Assembly: GCF_024763615.1 (NCBI RefSeq)
Contig: NC_077222.1
Coordinates: 13,392,001 to 13,456,000 of the forward strand
Origin: Phlebotomus papatasi
Lineage: Eukaryota > Arthropoda > Insecta > Diptera > Psychodidae
Direction of reading: 5' to 3'
DNA length: 64,000 nucleotides
The position numbers and the translations under genes are program-made. The notes beneath the pieces are model-generated. The model did not search any database and had not been told where the DNA came from. It saw only the letters and a list, made by a program, of their open reading frames with translations. Below, in pieces: positions 23,613-35,683 of this stretch. How positions within the stretch are numbered: position 1 is the first letter of the stretch; the number at the start of each line of letters is the position of its first letter.

Positions 23613-23863
23613 CACTGAGAGAAATCCGAAAAAGTTAAAATAACATTCCGGAAATGTTAATTTTACCCTGCAGTATTGATCCGAAATCGGTGTAAATATT
23701 ACCCTTTTTAGGTGTATTGGGGGTTAAAGTTACACTTTTTCACGTTAATTTTACTCTTAAAAAGGTGTGAAATTAACATTAAAAAATGTTGATATATTTT
23801 CACCTAAAAAGTGTTAAAGTTATGAGGAAAAAAAGTTAATCGCACCCTCTTTTTTTCTCAGTG
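23613..23863 (-). mobile_element. MITE family A, copy 2 (251 bp)
   Basis: The ends are CACTGAGAGAAATCCG and TTTTTTTCTCAGTG, with TA on both sides (23611-23612, 23864-23865). It is full length relative to the family and lies in the opposite orientation to copy 1. The interior motif 'cattccggaaatgttaa' marks one end and 'gttaatcgcaccc' the other. Confidence 0.9.
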
Positions 23864-24289
23864 TAGGAAAAATAAAAAAAAGTCACATTATTCGAAGGCG
23901 CGAACGTTCGAAGGTAGGGTACTTATATATATTTTATAATAGGTTTTAAAATCGATCAACTACAATAGCTCTCTTTTGGAATGTGGTCCATAAACTTAGC
24001 ACAACATCCAATAAATTTTTAGTATCCAATAACTAATAAAATAAGATTTAACCGGTCTTCGAGAATAATATACATCTTCCAAAGTTCAAAATATTATTGC
24101 ATAGCTTTCAATAATTTAATATGGTAATTCTAAATTGAACGGATATAAGAAAATAACAAGAGTTATTGAGGAAACAATTTGGAAATTCTTTATTTTTTCC
24201 TTATGAGACAAACGGATAAAGGCGTTATTACGAAATTTAATAGTGTTCAAAATCTAAATTGAAGAGTTTAATTTCTTGAAACTAATTTA

Positions 24290-25162
24290 GGGGGAAGTAT
24301 GGCATCTTTGAAATAGAGTTTTTCTTCTATGTTTAAATGGAACTGACCGTACTATTATATAATTTAGCTCCACAAACCTTTAATAATGATTATAATTGGT
24401 AAATTTGAGGGTAGTAAAAAATTAAAAAAAGATCAATATTTTATTAAAAGCGGTCAGTAAAAAGTGAAACATGATCAGCAAAAAATAGAAAGTGATCACT
24501 AAAAAAACAAAATATGAGCAGTAAAAAGTAAAAGATGATCAATAAAAAATAAAAATTGGTCAGTAAAAAATAAAAAAATGAACCGTAAAAATAATCAATT
24601 TGGACAGTAAAAAATTAAAAATGAGCAGTAAAAAATTTAAAAGGAGCAGTAAAAAATTAAAAATGAGCATTAAAAAATAAAGTGGTCAGAAAAAAATAAA
24701 AAATGAGCAGTAGAAATATTCGAGTATATTAGTGAAAAATTAAAATGTGATCAGTAAAATATTAAAAATCAGCAGTAAAAAATAAAAATCGGTCAGAAAA
24801 AAATAAAAATGGTCAGTAAAAAATTAAAAACGAGCAGCAGAAATATTCGAGATGATCAGTAAAAAATTAAATTGATCAGTAAAGAATTGAAAGTGAGCAG
24901 TAAAAACTAAAAAGTGGCCAGTAAAAAACAAATGTTCTAATCGCTAATAGAAATTTAATTTGCAGTTTTTTTTGTTAATAATTTTTATTTTCTGACAATT
25001 GTAACTATGGTAGACTTCTTAAATGTGGAGGCCCCTAAAATGTGGAGGCCTGGTGCCGTGGCCTCCGGGAACCTACCAAAATCCGGCACTACATACTACT
25101 TAAGAAAAAAATTGAGTTGTCCGAAGGTTGAGTCGTCCCAAGATAGCGCGCTTTCCCCTACT
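24290..25162. mobile_element. Possible GGGGAA-type element containing a minisatellite
   Basis: The left border TTTA-GGGGGAAGTATGGC and the right border 'gatagcgcgctttcccc' followed by TA resemble the GGGGAA/TTCCCC ends of other elements in the window, but the paired region is short. The core is the minisatellite at 24449-24930. Treat the outer limits as tentative. Confidence 0.4.
24449..24930. repeat. Minisatellite of ~18-20 bp units
   Basis: About 25 imperfect units of the form 'gatcagtaaaaaataaaa' or 'gagcagtaaaaaattaaa' run in one direction. Units vary in the bases before CAGTAAAA and in the A/T spacer. 'Agcagnagaaatattcgag' appears twice (near 24703 and 24835), showing a longer duplicated block inside the array. 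No function is evident. Confidence 0.85.
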
Positions 25163-25163
25163 A

Positions 25164-25406
25164 CACTGAGAGAAATCAGAAAAAGTTAAAATAACATTCC
25201 GGAAATGTTATTTTTACCCTTCAGTTTTGATCCAAAATCGGTGTAAATATTACCCATTTTAGGTGTATTGGGGGTTAAAGTTACCCTTTTTCATGTTAAT
25301 TTTACCCTCAAAAAGGTGTAAAATTAACATTAAAAAATGTTGATATATTTTTACACCTAAAAAGTGTTAAAGTTATGAGGAATCGCATCCTCTTTTTTTC
25401 TCAGTG
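25164..25406 (-). mobile_element. MITE family A, copy 3 (243 bp)
   Basis: The ends are CACTGAGAGAAATCAG and TTTTTTTCTCAGTG, with TA on both sides (25162-25163, 25407-25408). It has the same orientation as copy 2 and is nearly full length; a few bases are missing near 'gaggaatcgcatcc'. Confidence 0.9.
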
Positions 25407-25408
25407 TA

Positions 25409-26609
25409 CAGATTACGATTAAGAATTTAGAAGCATATTATGTTCTCGAATTTTAAAGACTAATTTTAGAATGTGTGCACATTTCGTTTCCCACTTGAAG
25501 GAAAGACAAACCAATAGTAATTTATGCCATATTCTGGTAAGAATAATGGCACTAAACTCCACTTTCACCCATTTTCAAACTAATGAAGAAGGTTTAAAAT
25601 TTCTTATAGCAGTCCTTGTGGAAGAGGAAAAAGCTTAGCATTGGTATAGGAGTGCTTAACCTATTATTTACCCTGACTGTAAATTGGGATAATTATGGTG
25701 TGTGAAATGCTAAAATGCCAAATTCATACACTAATTCACACCGTATGCAATTATTTGCTGGTATATCTACCTCCATAAAACGATAATCTATGGATTTTAC
25801 ATTCAGGCCACAAACAGTGTAAGTTATAAACAATTTAACCAAGCTCTGCCTAAAGTGCAATTATTCGATGGAATAATTGCATTCTGTTTGTTATTTCAAT
25901 TCATATTTAATTCATAATTTTCCACTGGAGTCACACTGTAGTCGTTACGTAGATTGTGAGTGGCTATGGGAACTTGTGGGCATCAACCCCAAACAGTGCT
26001 AATTAACTCTGAGCTGTCAAGTTGATGCCATTTGGAGGATGAGGACATCACCATAGAGTTTGTAAATTAACTTGTGATGCAATAAAACCACCAGTAGATG
26101 GTAAAAGAGGGCAAAAAAGGAACTTTCTAATGAATCTCCTCAAATTAAAGAGACACACTAGACAGATTAATGTCCGGCTGTGCTTTGATGTTCACCAGAC
26201 ATTTCTCATTCTATGTTTCAACTTATACCTCATCCTTGTCCAGAAAATCCAATGGAATTTACCATTCGGTTCTTGCCAGTCCCTGCTCAAAGGGAGTGCA
26301 TTGAATTTCCAATGAAACGCAAATTTCTAGACATCTTGAACCCTTCTTAGGGGTATATCATCCGGTCTGATATGTTGCCCAAATTGACAACTGAAGCATA
26401 AAGCAACAGATTAAGAGAATATTTGAAGAGAATGTAAACATAAGACTTAATGAAAGCTATACATTTCAATTTATGCAAAATATTCCCTAGCCAATGGTAT
26501 GAAAAGATTTCTAATCACTTCACTTCAAGATGATAAACAACCAATCGATTTTCTGAATTAGAGCGTGTTGGAGATTTTTGGTTTTACTAACCTTAGCTTC
26601 TTTAAAGTC
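25409..26609. other. Unique-looking non-coding DNA
   Basis: No gene, element end or RNA recognised. Short open frames such as 26130-26315 show no domain. Confidence 0.4.
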
Positions 26610-26637
26610 CACAAAAAAAATTGTAAAATTATTCGTA

Positions 26638-26923
26638 TACTGAGAAAAAAAGGGGGTGCGATTAACTTTTTTTTCCTCATGTTTAACACCTTTTAGGTGT
26701 AAAAATATATCAACATTTTTTAATGTTAATTTTACATCTTTTTAAGGGTTGGGTTTAAGGGTTTAATACACCTTTTTAAGGGTAAAATTAACATGAAAAA
26801 TGGTAAGATTAACCCCTAATACACCTAAAAAGCATAACATTAACACCGATTTCGGATCAATACTGCAGGGTAAAATTAACATTTCCAGAATGTTATTTTA
26901 CCTTTTTTGGATTTCTCTCAGTG
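26638..26923 (+). mobile_element. MITE family A, copy 4 (286 bp), nested in family B
   Basis: It has a degraded left end (TACTGAGAAAAAAAGGGG) and a right end GGATTTCTCTCAGTG, with TA on both sides (26636-26637, 26924-26925). It is longer than the family because a block around 'ttaagggtttaatacacct' is duplicated at about 26740-26785. It splits the family B host at 'attcgTA'. Confidence 0.9.
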
Positions 26924-26939
26924 TAAACATTTGTAAATT

Positions 26940-27191
26940 CACAGAGAAAAACGAGGGTGCGATTAACATTCTTTCCTCATAACTTTAACACTTTTAAGGT
27001 GTAAAAATATATCAACATGTTTTAATGTTGATTTTACATCCTTTTAAGGGTAAAATTAATATGAAGAAGGGTAACTTTAATCCCTAATATACCTAAAAAG
27101 GGTAATATTTACACCGATTTCGGATCAATAATGCTGGGTAAAATAAACATTTCCGGAATGTTATTTTAACTTTTTCGGATTTCTCTCAGTG
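26940..27191 (+). mobile_element. MITE family A, copy 5 (252 bp), nested in family B
   Basis: The ends are CACAGAGAAAAACGAGGG and GGATTTCTCTCAGTG, flanked by TT on both sides rather than TA (26938-26939 and 27192-27193). It lies only 16 bp after copy 4, in the same orientation. Excision in silico restores the host text 'aaattcccactgg', which matches family B copy 1. Confidence 0.9.
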
Positions 27192-27401
27192 TTCCCACTG
27201 GGGACTCACGAAATGCTCGTTGTTCATGTAACCAACTAAAAAGTTCGTAAAAGTTTGTACAATTTTACAAACATTTTTCGCAACATAATCGCTTGACAAG
27301 CAATTTTAGTTGTCTTACAAACGTTCTTTCATCAACACAGAGAAACGCACAGAAATGTGTTTGTAAAATTTCGTCATTTGTTCGTTAAGTTTTGTCTGAT
27401 A

Positions 27402-27571
27402 CACTGTGGTAAAAAGAAAAGGATCAAATTGGTCCAATTTTGATCCTTTGGCAAAGGATCAAATTTCGAACATTGAATGCACATTTAACATAATAAGAAC
27501 ATGTTAATTTGACCCATCCTTTGCAAAAGGATCAAACTTGGATCAATTTGATCCTTTTATTTTTACCAGTG
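27402..27571. mobile_element. MITE family C (170 bp), nested in family B
   Basis: The ends are CACTGTGGTAAAAAGAAAAG and CTTTTATTTTTACCAGTG, with TA on both sides (27400-27401, 27572-27573). The inner arms repeat 'ggatcaaattgg' and its complement several times, so the RNA would form a long hairpin. The host family B sequence resumes as 'gataaatgttcg'. Confidence 0.9.
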
Positions 27572-27892
27572 TATAAATGTTCGAAAAATGTTTGTGTAAA
27601 AAGTAGAAAATTTTACAAAATATTTTTTTTTCAGTTATGTGCGTAGGCAACTACACCATAATGTAGGGTTCTAAAACTTAATCATGGACTAATATTTCTA
27701 TTACCGATTTTTTTTAATTGAATAAATAAACTTTCAATAAAAAGTTCTTCATAAATTTTGTCCAAGTTCCACAGGAAAACGTAAAAGCAAACCCGGTAAA
27801 ATAATTAAAACATAAATTAAAATTTAATGTTAGTTTTCAGCATTTGTAAAAATTGCAATATTAATACTTTTAATAAATTTTTTACAACAATA

Positions 27893-28760
27893 AAAGGGGT
27901 GGCAAAGCGTCCCAGGCTTTGCGAAATGCTCGAACTCATAAATTAGATGGTATACCTCAAAAGTACTTTCGGATCATTTACCGTTTACCGGTACTCAACC
28001 TATTTAAATCGATTCATCAATAACTCAATAGATTCTATAAAATAGTTTGAAGAGTAATAAAAATTATATTCGAACAGAAATTACTTATCGGTAAATATCT
28101 GATTCATTACCGGTTCACAACCGATTTGAACCGACTTATAAAATCACTCAAAATTTTCCCAAAATACACCTCAAGAGTAATTTAATTGAATTTCGTATAA
28201 AGATTATTTATCTGTTATGAACCGGTTCATTACCGATCCAGAACCGACTGGAACCGGTTCATTTTTGTCAGAAATTCCAAGAACTTTAAAACGAGCCCAA
28301 ACATAACCACATTCGCTTGAAAAATGCGCTCTCTAGTGTCTTTTTAACCTTTGACCTTGAAAAACCGTTATTAGGAATGATTCAACTGTATTTGCGTCTA
28401 AGGATGAAATATTCGCCTGGGCAATCTCTAAAACATATCCAAAAATGAAAATACACGATGCGTTTTCGAGCAATCCTAAAAAAAAAACATGGTTTTTTTT
28501 GGGGGAAAATGAGGGGCATGTTAACGATCCTCGGGACGACTTATTGGGGAGTCCCCCGAAGATCACAAGTCGCTATCTCTTACCGTTTGACCTCTAGAGC
28601 TGGCGACAGCCGGACGGACGGACAGACAAACAGCGTGACGACATATCTCAGAAATCGTCTGAAACATGAAGATTTGTTGAGAAAAGTGGTGGAAATTTTG
28701 AGGGGTGAAAAATAGAGGGATTATATGTATATACTGCTCTCTCCGTGGAGTTCGAGCAGT
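27893..28760. repeat. Dispersed repeat family W, copy 1
   Basis: It begins with 'aaaaggggtggcaaagcgtc' and 'ggctttgcgaaatgctcgaa', continues through repeated 'ttaccggttcacaaccgatt' motifs, and ends with a less AT-rich part containing 'ctcttaccgtttgacctcta' and 'tgctctctccgtggagttcg'. The same blocks occur at 43690-44290 in a different order. The motif 'gacggacggacagacaaaca' (28613-28633) is a short purine-rich tandem. Neither terminal repeats nor a protein were recognised. Confidence 0.6.
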
Positions 28761-30652
28761 AATAAACTTATTTAATGTCTGTTTTTCTATAGAGCAATGT
28801 TTTTTTTCTATTTAAAAACAGTTAAACGTAATAATTTTCACAGAAAACGAGCAATTTTTCGAATAGTTTGAATTATCGTCCACTTTGAGCGAAACATCGA
28901 ACATTTGCAATTCAGAGTTTGCTTTACTCGGGAATTGCTGCATTATCTTCGAATATCAATTGAATAGCACTAGTTTATATTCTTAAAATCTTTTTAAGCA
29001 GTTTAATGAAAAATTGTTTAATTTTGAACAACATTTTGATTGAAAATCTATTTATTTATTTTCCTCCAATGCGTTTAAATAAATAATTAAATTTTGAATA
29101 AAAAAGGTCTTAAAGGTTTAACATTGATTGGGTCTTTATACCTAGAGTGAACTTTTGCGGATAGGTTATGTTTTTATTGCAAAAAAAAGACAGAATATTG
29201 TTCCTGATATGCAACAGTTGTGTTATGTTTCTAATATCGTCCATAAATTTTATTTCTTGAAATGCTACTAATTCCTCAATTTCTGTGGCATGATATCCAA
29301 AAAAAACAAAAAACCATTTACTCTTTCAACTAGGTACCGTCTAGAAAGCTTTATAAAAGCTCCAGAAAGGCAAAAAACTTGCTGTACGATATTTTACATA
29401 AGGTGGACGGAATTACATTCACTTGATTTATTCATTTGCAACGTATTAAAAGAATTATTTTAGAGAAAGCATATTTTGAGTTCATTGAAAAAGAAAATAT
29501 TTACAGAACTGTGAGGCAAGCAAAAGGTTTTCAGCATGATATTTTTATACATATTTGTGGTATGTGTCTCGGCTAACTGATCCCCAATTCTGTCAGTCAA
29601 TATATTCAAGCTATTAATGGCTAATTTTGAGACAATAACACTAAAAGCAAACAAATTAATTATTAAAATACTTCATCCACAGAACACTGACATATTCTTC
29701 CAAAAAAGGCTGATCTACTAATTTATTCAGTAGATGAAAATTTGGAAATAATATATAATTCATTCAATAATAATGCCTCTCATGTGCACTTTATATGTAA
29801 AGGATTTCTGGGGAAAATTTGCCAGCTTTTGTAAATATTCTGTGTAGAGTTGCAGAGGGAAATAAGCAGTGAATGGAAGTTTTAAGAAGCTTATCTGTTA
29901 TAGTGAAGGTGGTGGTTTGCCACGAATGAAATAGAATGGGTTAAATAGAAGATTAGGGCAGATGGATGAGAATTTTTCTTCACAAAAATTTCTTTTATGT
30001 GGCCAAAAAAAAAAAAGAGCAAATAGGATGAAGAAAAGCTGGAGATATAAGGTGCATTTTGGTGCAGAATTGAGTTGCACGTATGAGACAGAAGTTGCGC
30101 ACTCCTCTGGCTCTACGGAACTGCCTCTACGCGCTACGTGTTCTCATTTCTTTGATGTATTATTGGCCTTCTTGCAGCAATTCTTAACATCATACACTTA
30201 CACCATATAATATCCGCATCTAACCCTCAAGTATGTTGAAAGTAGAAGACATTCGACTAAAGCTCGTTGTACGAGTAAGTTAGGCCAGAAGACGCTATAA
30301 CAGAGTGCAGATGTTTGGTGAGGTGCCACGGTGAAATTTTCCAGCGCGGCACCATGGAAAAGGTTCATGGGAATGGATGGAGGAAAAGCTCCCCCATGTG
30401 TGTCATGCAAATCGATATTTTCATTGCGGACCCCCATTCTCGACGGAGATTCCTCACCCAGGAACACTTTCAAGATTCCATGAGCTCTGAAAATTCTGTA
30501 GAATATTAAAATTATTTTTATTTATTCATATTCGGTGTTCCTTTTTTATTATCCCTATTGTTCCCTTAACATTTTTCGCCAAAGTCCCTTCCATCAAAGA
30601 GTCCGTCTGCCCTTTTGCACCCCTTGCACCAAACTCTCTAGAGAATAAAATA
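28761..30652. other. Unique-looking non-coding DNA
   Basis: AT-rich to about 29.8 kb, then less so from 30.0 to 30.5 kb. Overlapping frames on opposite strands at 29962-30210 and 30198-30509 show no domain. No element ends. Confidence 0.35.
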
Positions 30653-31076
30653 CACAGAAAAAATATTCGTAAAATTGCTTGTAAATGTTTGTGAATTCCT
30701 ACTAAGAGCAATTAAAAAGTTCGTTAACGTTTGTTTTATTGTGACAAACATTCTTTATAGCATGATCACCTGACGAGCATTTTTGTGCTTTTACAAACCT
30801 TTGACCAAACATTTGTTTATCTGGCAAAAATTTACAAACAAATGACAAAATGTTACAAACATTTTTCTGTGTGTTTACGAACATTTAGAAATATTTTTTT
30901 TTGTAAAAGAACAAAAAATGCTCTTCAAGTGATCATTTTACGAACAATGTTTGTTAATAAATGCACAAACTTTTACGAACTTTTTAGTTGATTATACGTT
31001 TTACGAGCATTTTGTAACTCCCCAGTGGGAATTCACAAACATTTACGAACAATTTTGCTAATTATCTTTCTCAGTG
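30653..31076. mobile_element. MITE family B, copy 1 (424 bp)
   Basis: The ends are CACAGAAAAAATATTCG and TTATCTTTCTCAGTG, with TA on both sides (30651-30652, 31077-31078). The two halves are long imperfect inverted repeats, with 'aaatgtttgtgaattccta' on the left and 'gtgggaattcacaaacatt' on the right. The ends resemble those of family A (CACTGAGA), so one transposase may have moved both families. This is the uninterrupted reference for copy 2. Confidence 0.85.
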
Positions 31077-31710
31077 TAGAGAAACTCGAAGTAAAATGAA
31101 CTGAAAATTCAAATATTGAAAAGTCTTCTTAGCTATGTACCTTTCGTTTTGTGGTGTCCGAGAAAATACTGAGAGAAACAACTATTGAAATAAAATATTT
31201 ACACATATGAAATGGATTTACGAGTAGGTGGGATTTGCACCACACTAAAATCTCCCTATGAATATGGATAGAACACAAGCAAATCCATTCTTAGAATATC
31301 GCCTCACTACGACGTAACTTCAATCATGGGTGTGGGAGTTTCTCTAGCCATTACTACCGCTTAAATGCTTCTAACGATGATGATGAGTCGAATCAATAAT
31401 CCCTTCTACTAAATTAACCAACTTTCACTGAGGGTTTGTTTAGCCACAATCTTCCATCACTTACACCCACAACTTAGGGGGTTCTAAAGGTGAACGTCCG
31501 AAGAATTTCAGTTTAATAAAATAGTTTTAATGGGGCTATTACATTGAAATATGCTAAACATTAATTGATTTGCAATTAAAATTCTTCTATTTCATATTAA
31601 AATTTTTAGCATATTGCATGTACTTTCTAATTCTGAATACTTAAAGAAATACACACAAATAAACAGGCGAAAATTAAATTTGGTCGGCAAACATTCAAAT
31701 TCAATCTATA
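31077..31710. other. Non-coding stretch
   Basis: No gene or element ends were seen between family B copy 1 and family M copy 2. Confidence 0.4.
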
Positions 31711-31888
31711 GGGGAAGGTTTTGAGGCTTCGCACACAATGTGGCAATGTGAGTTATATCTTCAGACCTTTTTTACCTAATACTAGCTATAAAAATACAGT
31801 CTTTGATAGGTCAGATTCAATTAAGAAATTTGGAAAAAATATGAAGTGTTCGAAGCCAGAGTATGTGCGAAACCTGAAAGCCTTCACC
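31711..31888. mobile_element. MITE family M, copy 2 (178 bp)
   Basis: The ends are GGGGAAGGTTTTGAGGC and GAAAGCCTTCACC, with TA on both sides (31709-31710, 31889-31890). The interior has 'ggtcagattca' and 'atgaagtgttcgaagcc' as in copies at 59516-59955 and 18090-18191. Confidence 0.8.
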
Positions 31889-32037
31889 TACTCAATTTAT
31901 AACTTTAGTGAGCTGACACATCCCCTCAATTTAGTTAAATTCAATCCACTAAAATGAGATACATTTGCAGTATTTTCAATTTCAAGTTTTATTCGACAGA
32001 AAGAGATAAATATATTCCATATCAGATTGAAAGTGTA

Positions 32038-32302
32038 ATGGTTCCGGCACACCTTTTAGATCAAGAAAATTTCATGAAGTCGAAATTCGTATCTTCTTCC
32101 TTCTCACATGTTTTGTATATGTCTACCTCATTCTCTCGTACTCTTCTTCTTCTTTTGAACATCACATTAAATTCTATTTAGCTCAATTAAATTTGGACTG
32201 CGAAAGAATGAGATAGTCATATGCGAAACGTGTGAGAAGAAAGAAGACTCGAATTTCGGCTTTATGAAATTTTCCTGATCTAAAAGATGTACCGGAGCAA
32301 TA
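32038..32302. mobile_element. MITE family F, copy 1 (~265 bp)
   Basis: It begins with 'ggttccggcacacctttt' followed by 'agatcaagaaaatttcatga' and ends with the inverted counterpart 'tcatgatttt'-like text: 'ttatgaaattttcctgatct', then 'aaaagatgtaccggagc'. The two arms pair over roughly 110 bp each. The copy abuts copy 2. Confidence 0.75.
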
Positions 32303-32880
32303 ATGGCTTCAGCACACCTTTTAGATGAGGAAAATTTCAAAGAAACGAAATTCACACCCCTTTCTTTTATAAAAGTTTAGCATATGTCTATTAGGGCGTT
32401 TCAACTAGGAAAAAAAATTTTTGGCACTATTCTCACGGTGCTGTATTTGATGAGACAAGAAAGTTTTTCTTCTACGACCATATGATCAGACGCTGTTTAG
32501 AGGTGGCTGAACGACCCTCTCTGTAGTGTAAAATCCGGTAAAATCAGAAATTTGTTCTACAGAGAGGGTCGTTCAGCTACCTCTAAACAGCGTCTGATCA
32601 TATGGTCGTAGAAGAAAAACTTTCTTGTCTCATCAAATATAGCACCGTGAGAATAGTGCCAAAAATTTTTTTTCCTAGTTGAAACGCCCTAATGTATATC
32701 CTACTCTTTCACACTCTTCTTCTTCTTTTGAACATCACATCAAATTAAATTTACTTCAGTCCAATTTGGAGTCGAAAGACTAGGATAGACTTATGCAAAT
32801 CTTTTGAGAAAGAATGGGACTCAAATTTTGATTTCGTGAAATTTCACCGATCTAAAAGGTGTGCCGGAGGCATAAGGATT
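32303..32880. mobile_element. MITE family F, copy 2, split by a young palindrome
   Basis: The left arm has 'ggcttcagcacacctttt' and 'gatgaggaaaatttc'; the right arm has 'gaaatttcaccgatctaaaa' and 'ggtgtgccgg'. At its centre, a 296 bp palindrome is inserted between TA dinucleotides (32392-32393 and 32690-32691). Without the insert the copy would be about 280 bp, similar to copy 1. Confidence 0.75.
32394..32689. mobile_element. Near-perfect palindromic MITE (296 bp), very young
   Basis: The ends are GGGCGTTTCAAC and GTTGAAACGCCC, with TA on both sides. The arms, about 135 bp each, are almost identical as reverse complements (for example 'gatcagacgctgtttagagg' on the left against its complement near 32585) and are separated by a short spacer around 32530-32555. 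Such low arm divergence indicates recent insertion or recent arm homogenisation. A transcript would fold into one long double-stranded hairpin. Confidence 0.9.
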
Positions 32881-33029
32881 AAAATTTCAATCGAATGTTA
32901 CAAAATTGAAAAGGTGTGATAGATGCACTAAAATCGGTGGTCTCTATTCAAATTTTACCGAAGGTAACACAAAGAAATTTTCAATTTGTCTGCAACATTT
33001 AAAAAAAAATACTGACTGAAATTTAATAT

Positions 33030-33700
33030 TTATGACTTCGGCACACCTAGATCAGTAAAATTCAATGAAATCAAAATTCCCATGTCTCTCTATCTCAAAC
33101 TTTTTGTACATATCTATCTTGTTCTTTTAGACTCAAATTGGATTAAACTAAATTTGATTTCTTGAGGTGTTCCAAAGAAAAAGAAGAAAAGTGCAAAAGT
33201 GCTCTTTCACGCCTTTTCAGTAAAATTCTATCGATCGAAATTTTACTTCTCACTTATTCTGACAGAAATCAGATAAAATTGTTTCTTTCTGTCAAATATA
33301 AATTTAAAATTTAAATTCAAAATAAAATGGCCACTTTTTTATTTTACAGAACGAGACAATTTATATCTCATTTCTCATTAAAAAAGTAAAAGGTAGAATT
33401 TCAATCGACTGAATTTCACTGAATTTAAGCAAGTGCCAACAGAATTAGGTATGATTCCTTCTAATCGCACCTATTTATTTTTCTACTAACAAAATTTAGT
33501 CATGCATTCTGACCAAATTTAGTTTCTACCGACCAATTTTAATACTTCCTGACCAATATAATATTTTATCGATTTATATTTATTTTTTTGAATTTTCTTA
33601 TGTCTTTGGCATACCTTTTAGATCAGAAAAATTTTATGAAATCGAAATTGACATTGTGTTTTTATCAAACGGTTTGCATACATATCGTCGGTTGCGGCTA
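33030..33700. repeat. Family F-related fragments
   Basis: 'Acttcggcacacctagatca' with 'aaattcaatgaaatcaaaat' (about 33034-33076) and 'ctttggcataccttttagat' with 'aaattttatgaaatcgaaat' (about 33603-33650) are left arms of family F. Their right arms are degraded. Between them (33480-33560) 'gaccaaatttag' and 'gaccaattttaa' recur. Confidence 0.55.
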
Positions 33701-35683
33701 CCTCTGTCGTATCTGCATAGTTTAGAAATAAAAATTAGTGTTTGGTAGTACCCCGTTTTTGGTGGTGCCCTAGTTTCCCCTAGCTCCCTATTCGACTTTG
33801 TGCAAATATATTAATGAGAATTCAAAATTAATGTAAAAACAAAGTTGCGAAAAAAAAACTTTTTCACTCTGAAACCTTTTCATTTTAACGTCAAGCGAGA
33901 TTAGTTTAAATTGACACATAAAGTGAACACATATGGAAAACATTTCCCACCATTTAATTCTAGTGAAATATTTACTCAAAACGTTTCATATGCATGATTA
34001 GTGCAGTGCTCACAAAAATTCACAAATTCAGTGAATTCTTTTAGAATATTAATAGTGAATTTTGAATAAGAGAAATTTAAATTCTCTTCACTCATGGAGC
34101 CAAGTAAGGGATGTTTTTTGTTATTAAAAATTCAGTAAATGTTTTGTTAACTTGTTTACTGTCGAAAAACTTTTTTAGGTTGTTACTCTAGTTTTAAAAT
34201 ATTTCCATTTAAGTAATTATATTTTAACGTCGAATGTATTATTTAAAGTTCTTTGTCATACAACTTACAATAAATATTAAATGAATATTAAATATCCTAT
34301 AAACAGCTCTAATATGAAATATTTTTTAAAGTGCTTCTATCAATTTTGGATCGATTTCTGTTTAAGAATAATGTGAATATGACGAATATTGTGCTTATTT
34401 TAGAAGAAACTGGACAATAGCAATTTGTAGAACATTAATTTTCCTTGAGTTAAATTATCCTTGTTTAAGATATCGTTAAATTTGAAATTGGTATAGCTTA
34501 CATACAGGCAGAGCAATTAAAGTAAAATATTATTCATCTATTAAGTAATTTACGATATAATTTGGGGCTAAAATCTGTTTTCAAAATATCCAATTCGAAT
34601 ACACTTGAATGAAATTGAATATTGCGCTAGATGCATCAATGGAATTTCTCCAAAGATTTCCCATCAAACCCCCAATGGTATAGCTCCTCTACCAATTAAC
34701 ATGCAATAGAACTTTATGCGGCAATATTCTATCTTGTAAATAGAGAAATCGATTCCTTCTTATGTAAGCCCTCTGAGACATACAAGAAGGAGATATCCCC
34801 CAAGCCATTTCTCCACAAAAACAATAAACTTGTATCCCTTACATGGGAGTAATCTTAAGGGGCAGTGGAGACAATCCAGTAGACTACAGACCAAGTCATT
34901 TCATAGTGAACATTGTGTTTGAGCTCAAAATGTTATTGCTACCGAAAAGTTTTCGAAATCAACAACGTATTGTTAATTACATTTGTGTTTGGGAGTATAA
35001 GGGGGGGGGAGGTTTAGCTCCATAGCAAAAGCCTAATGCCCTTGGAAATGTTGATACTTGTCACAGATTAATCCTCCAAATTTATACAATAGGATACGAG
35101 AAGTTTTATCCTTTTCGCTTCCAAAAGACCAAAAGAGATTTTCAATTCTTGTCACCGGAAAGATTCACCACCACATATCACAGCTTAAGTCCCCTTTATG
35201 TAATATGTTGAATTAAATGATGGGATAGGTCTGACAGCTAATTTTCGTTTAGGTTATTTTGCGATTTAGGAAAGAAAAATTAAAAGAGACCCTTATTAGT
35301 CTTGTTATCCTGTTATCGCACTGCAAATTGAAATATTATAATGATTCACGTCCATTGTAAAGTATATCTATCGTAGCGGAATCAGCAATTGTTGTAACTT
35401 TCCCTTCAATCAGTCATTCTCGTAACTTAATTGAAAACAAATAGTACTATTTAAATGATCTGCTCATTTATTCGGTAACTAAGTTACGACAATTGCTGAT
35501 CCAACTACCACTAGGAACGTTTAGTAATTTAATAAACTTTGATTTCTTCCTCGAAGAAAAGACGCACTTGGCTTACTTTTAATAGAAAACTTTTGTGGAC
35601 TAAATTCAACTTTTCCTACACAAATAAATTAAAATTTAAGTGTTTATCATTAAAAATTCTAAAAAAAAAACATATCTGAATGG
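33701..35683. other. Non-coding stretch, no feature seen
   Basis: AT-rich with no element ends recognised. The open frame at 34843-35025 is short and has no domain. Confidence 0.4.

Larger units (their letters stand above)
26610..27634. mobile_element. MITE family B, copy 2, carrying three nested MITEs
   Basis: When the insertions at 26638-26923, 26940-27191 and 27402-27571 are removed, the remaining segments join into a sequence matching family B copy 1 (30653-31076): an end with 'ttgtaaaattattcgta', then 'aacatttgtaaatt', then 'cccactggggact...aaatgctcgt', 'aaaaagttcgtaaaagtttgt' and 'cagaaatgtgtttgtaaaat'. Each joint occurs at a duplicated dinucleotide. The outer ends (about 26610 and 27634) are degraded and approximate. 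Confidence 0.8.

Noticed and set aside
24449..24930. Regularly spaced repeats considered as a CRISPR-like array
   Set aside because: Units are contiguous 18-20 bp imperfect repeats without unique spacers, in a eukaryotic context. This is a minisatellite.
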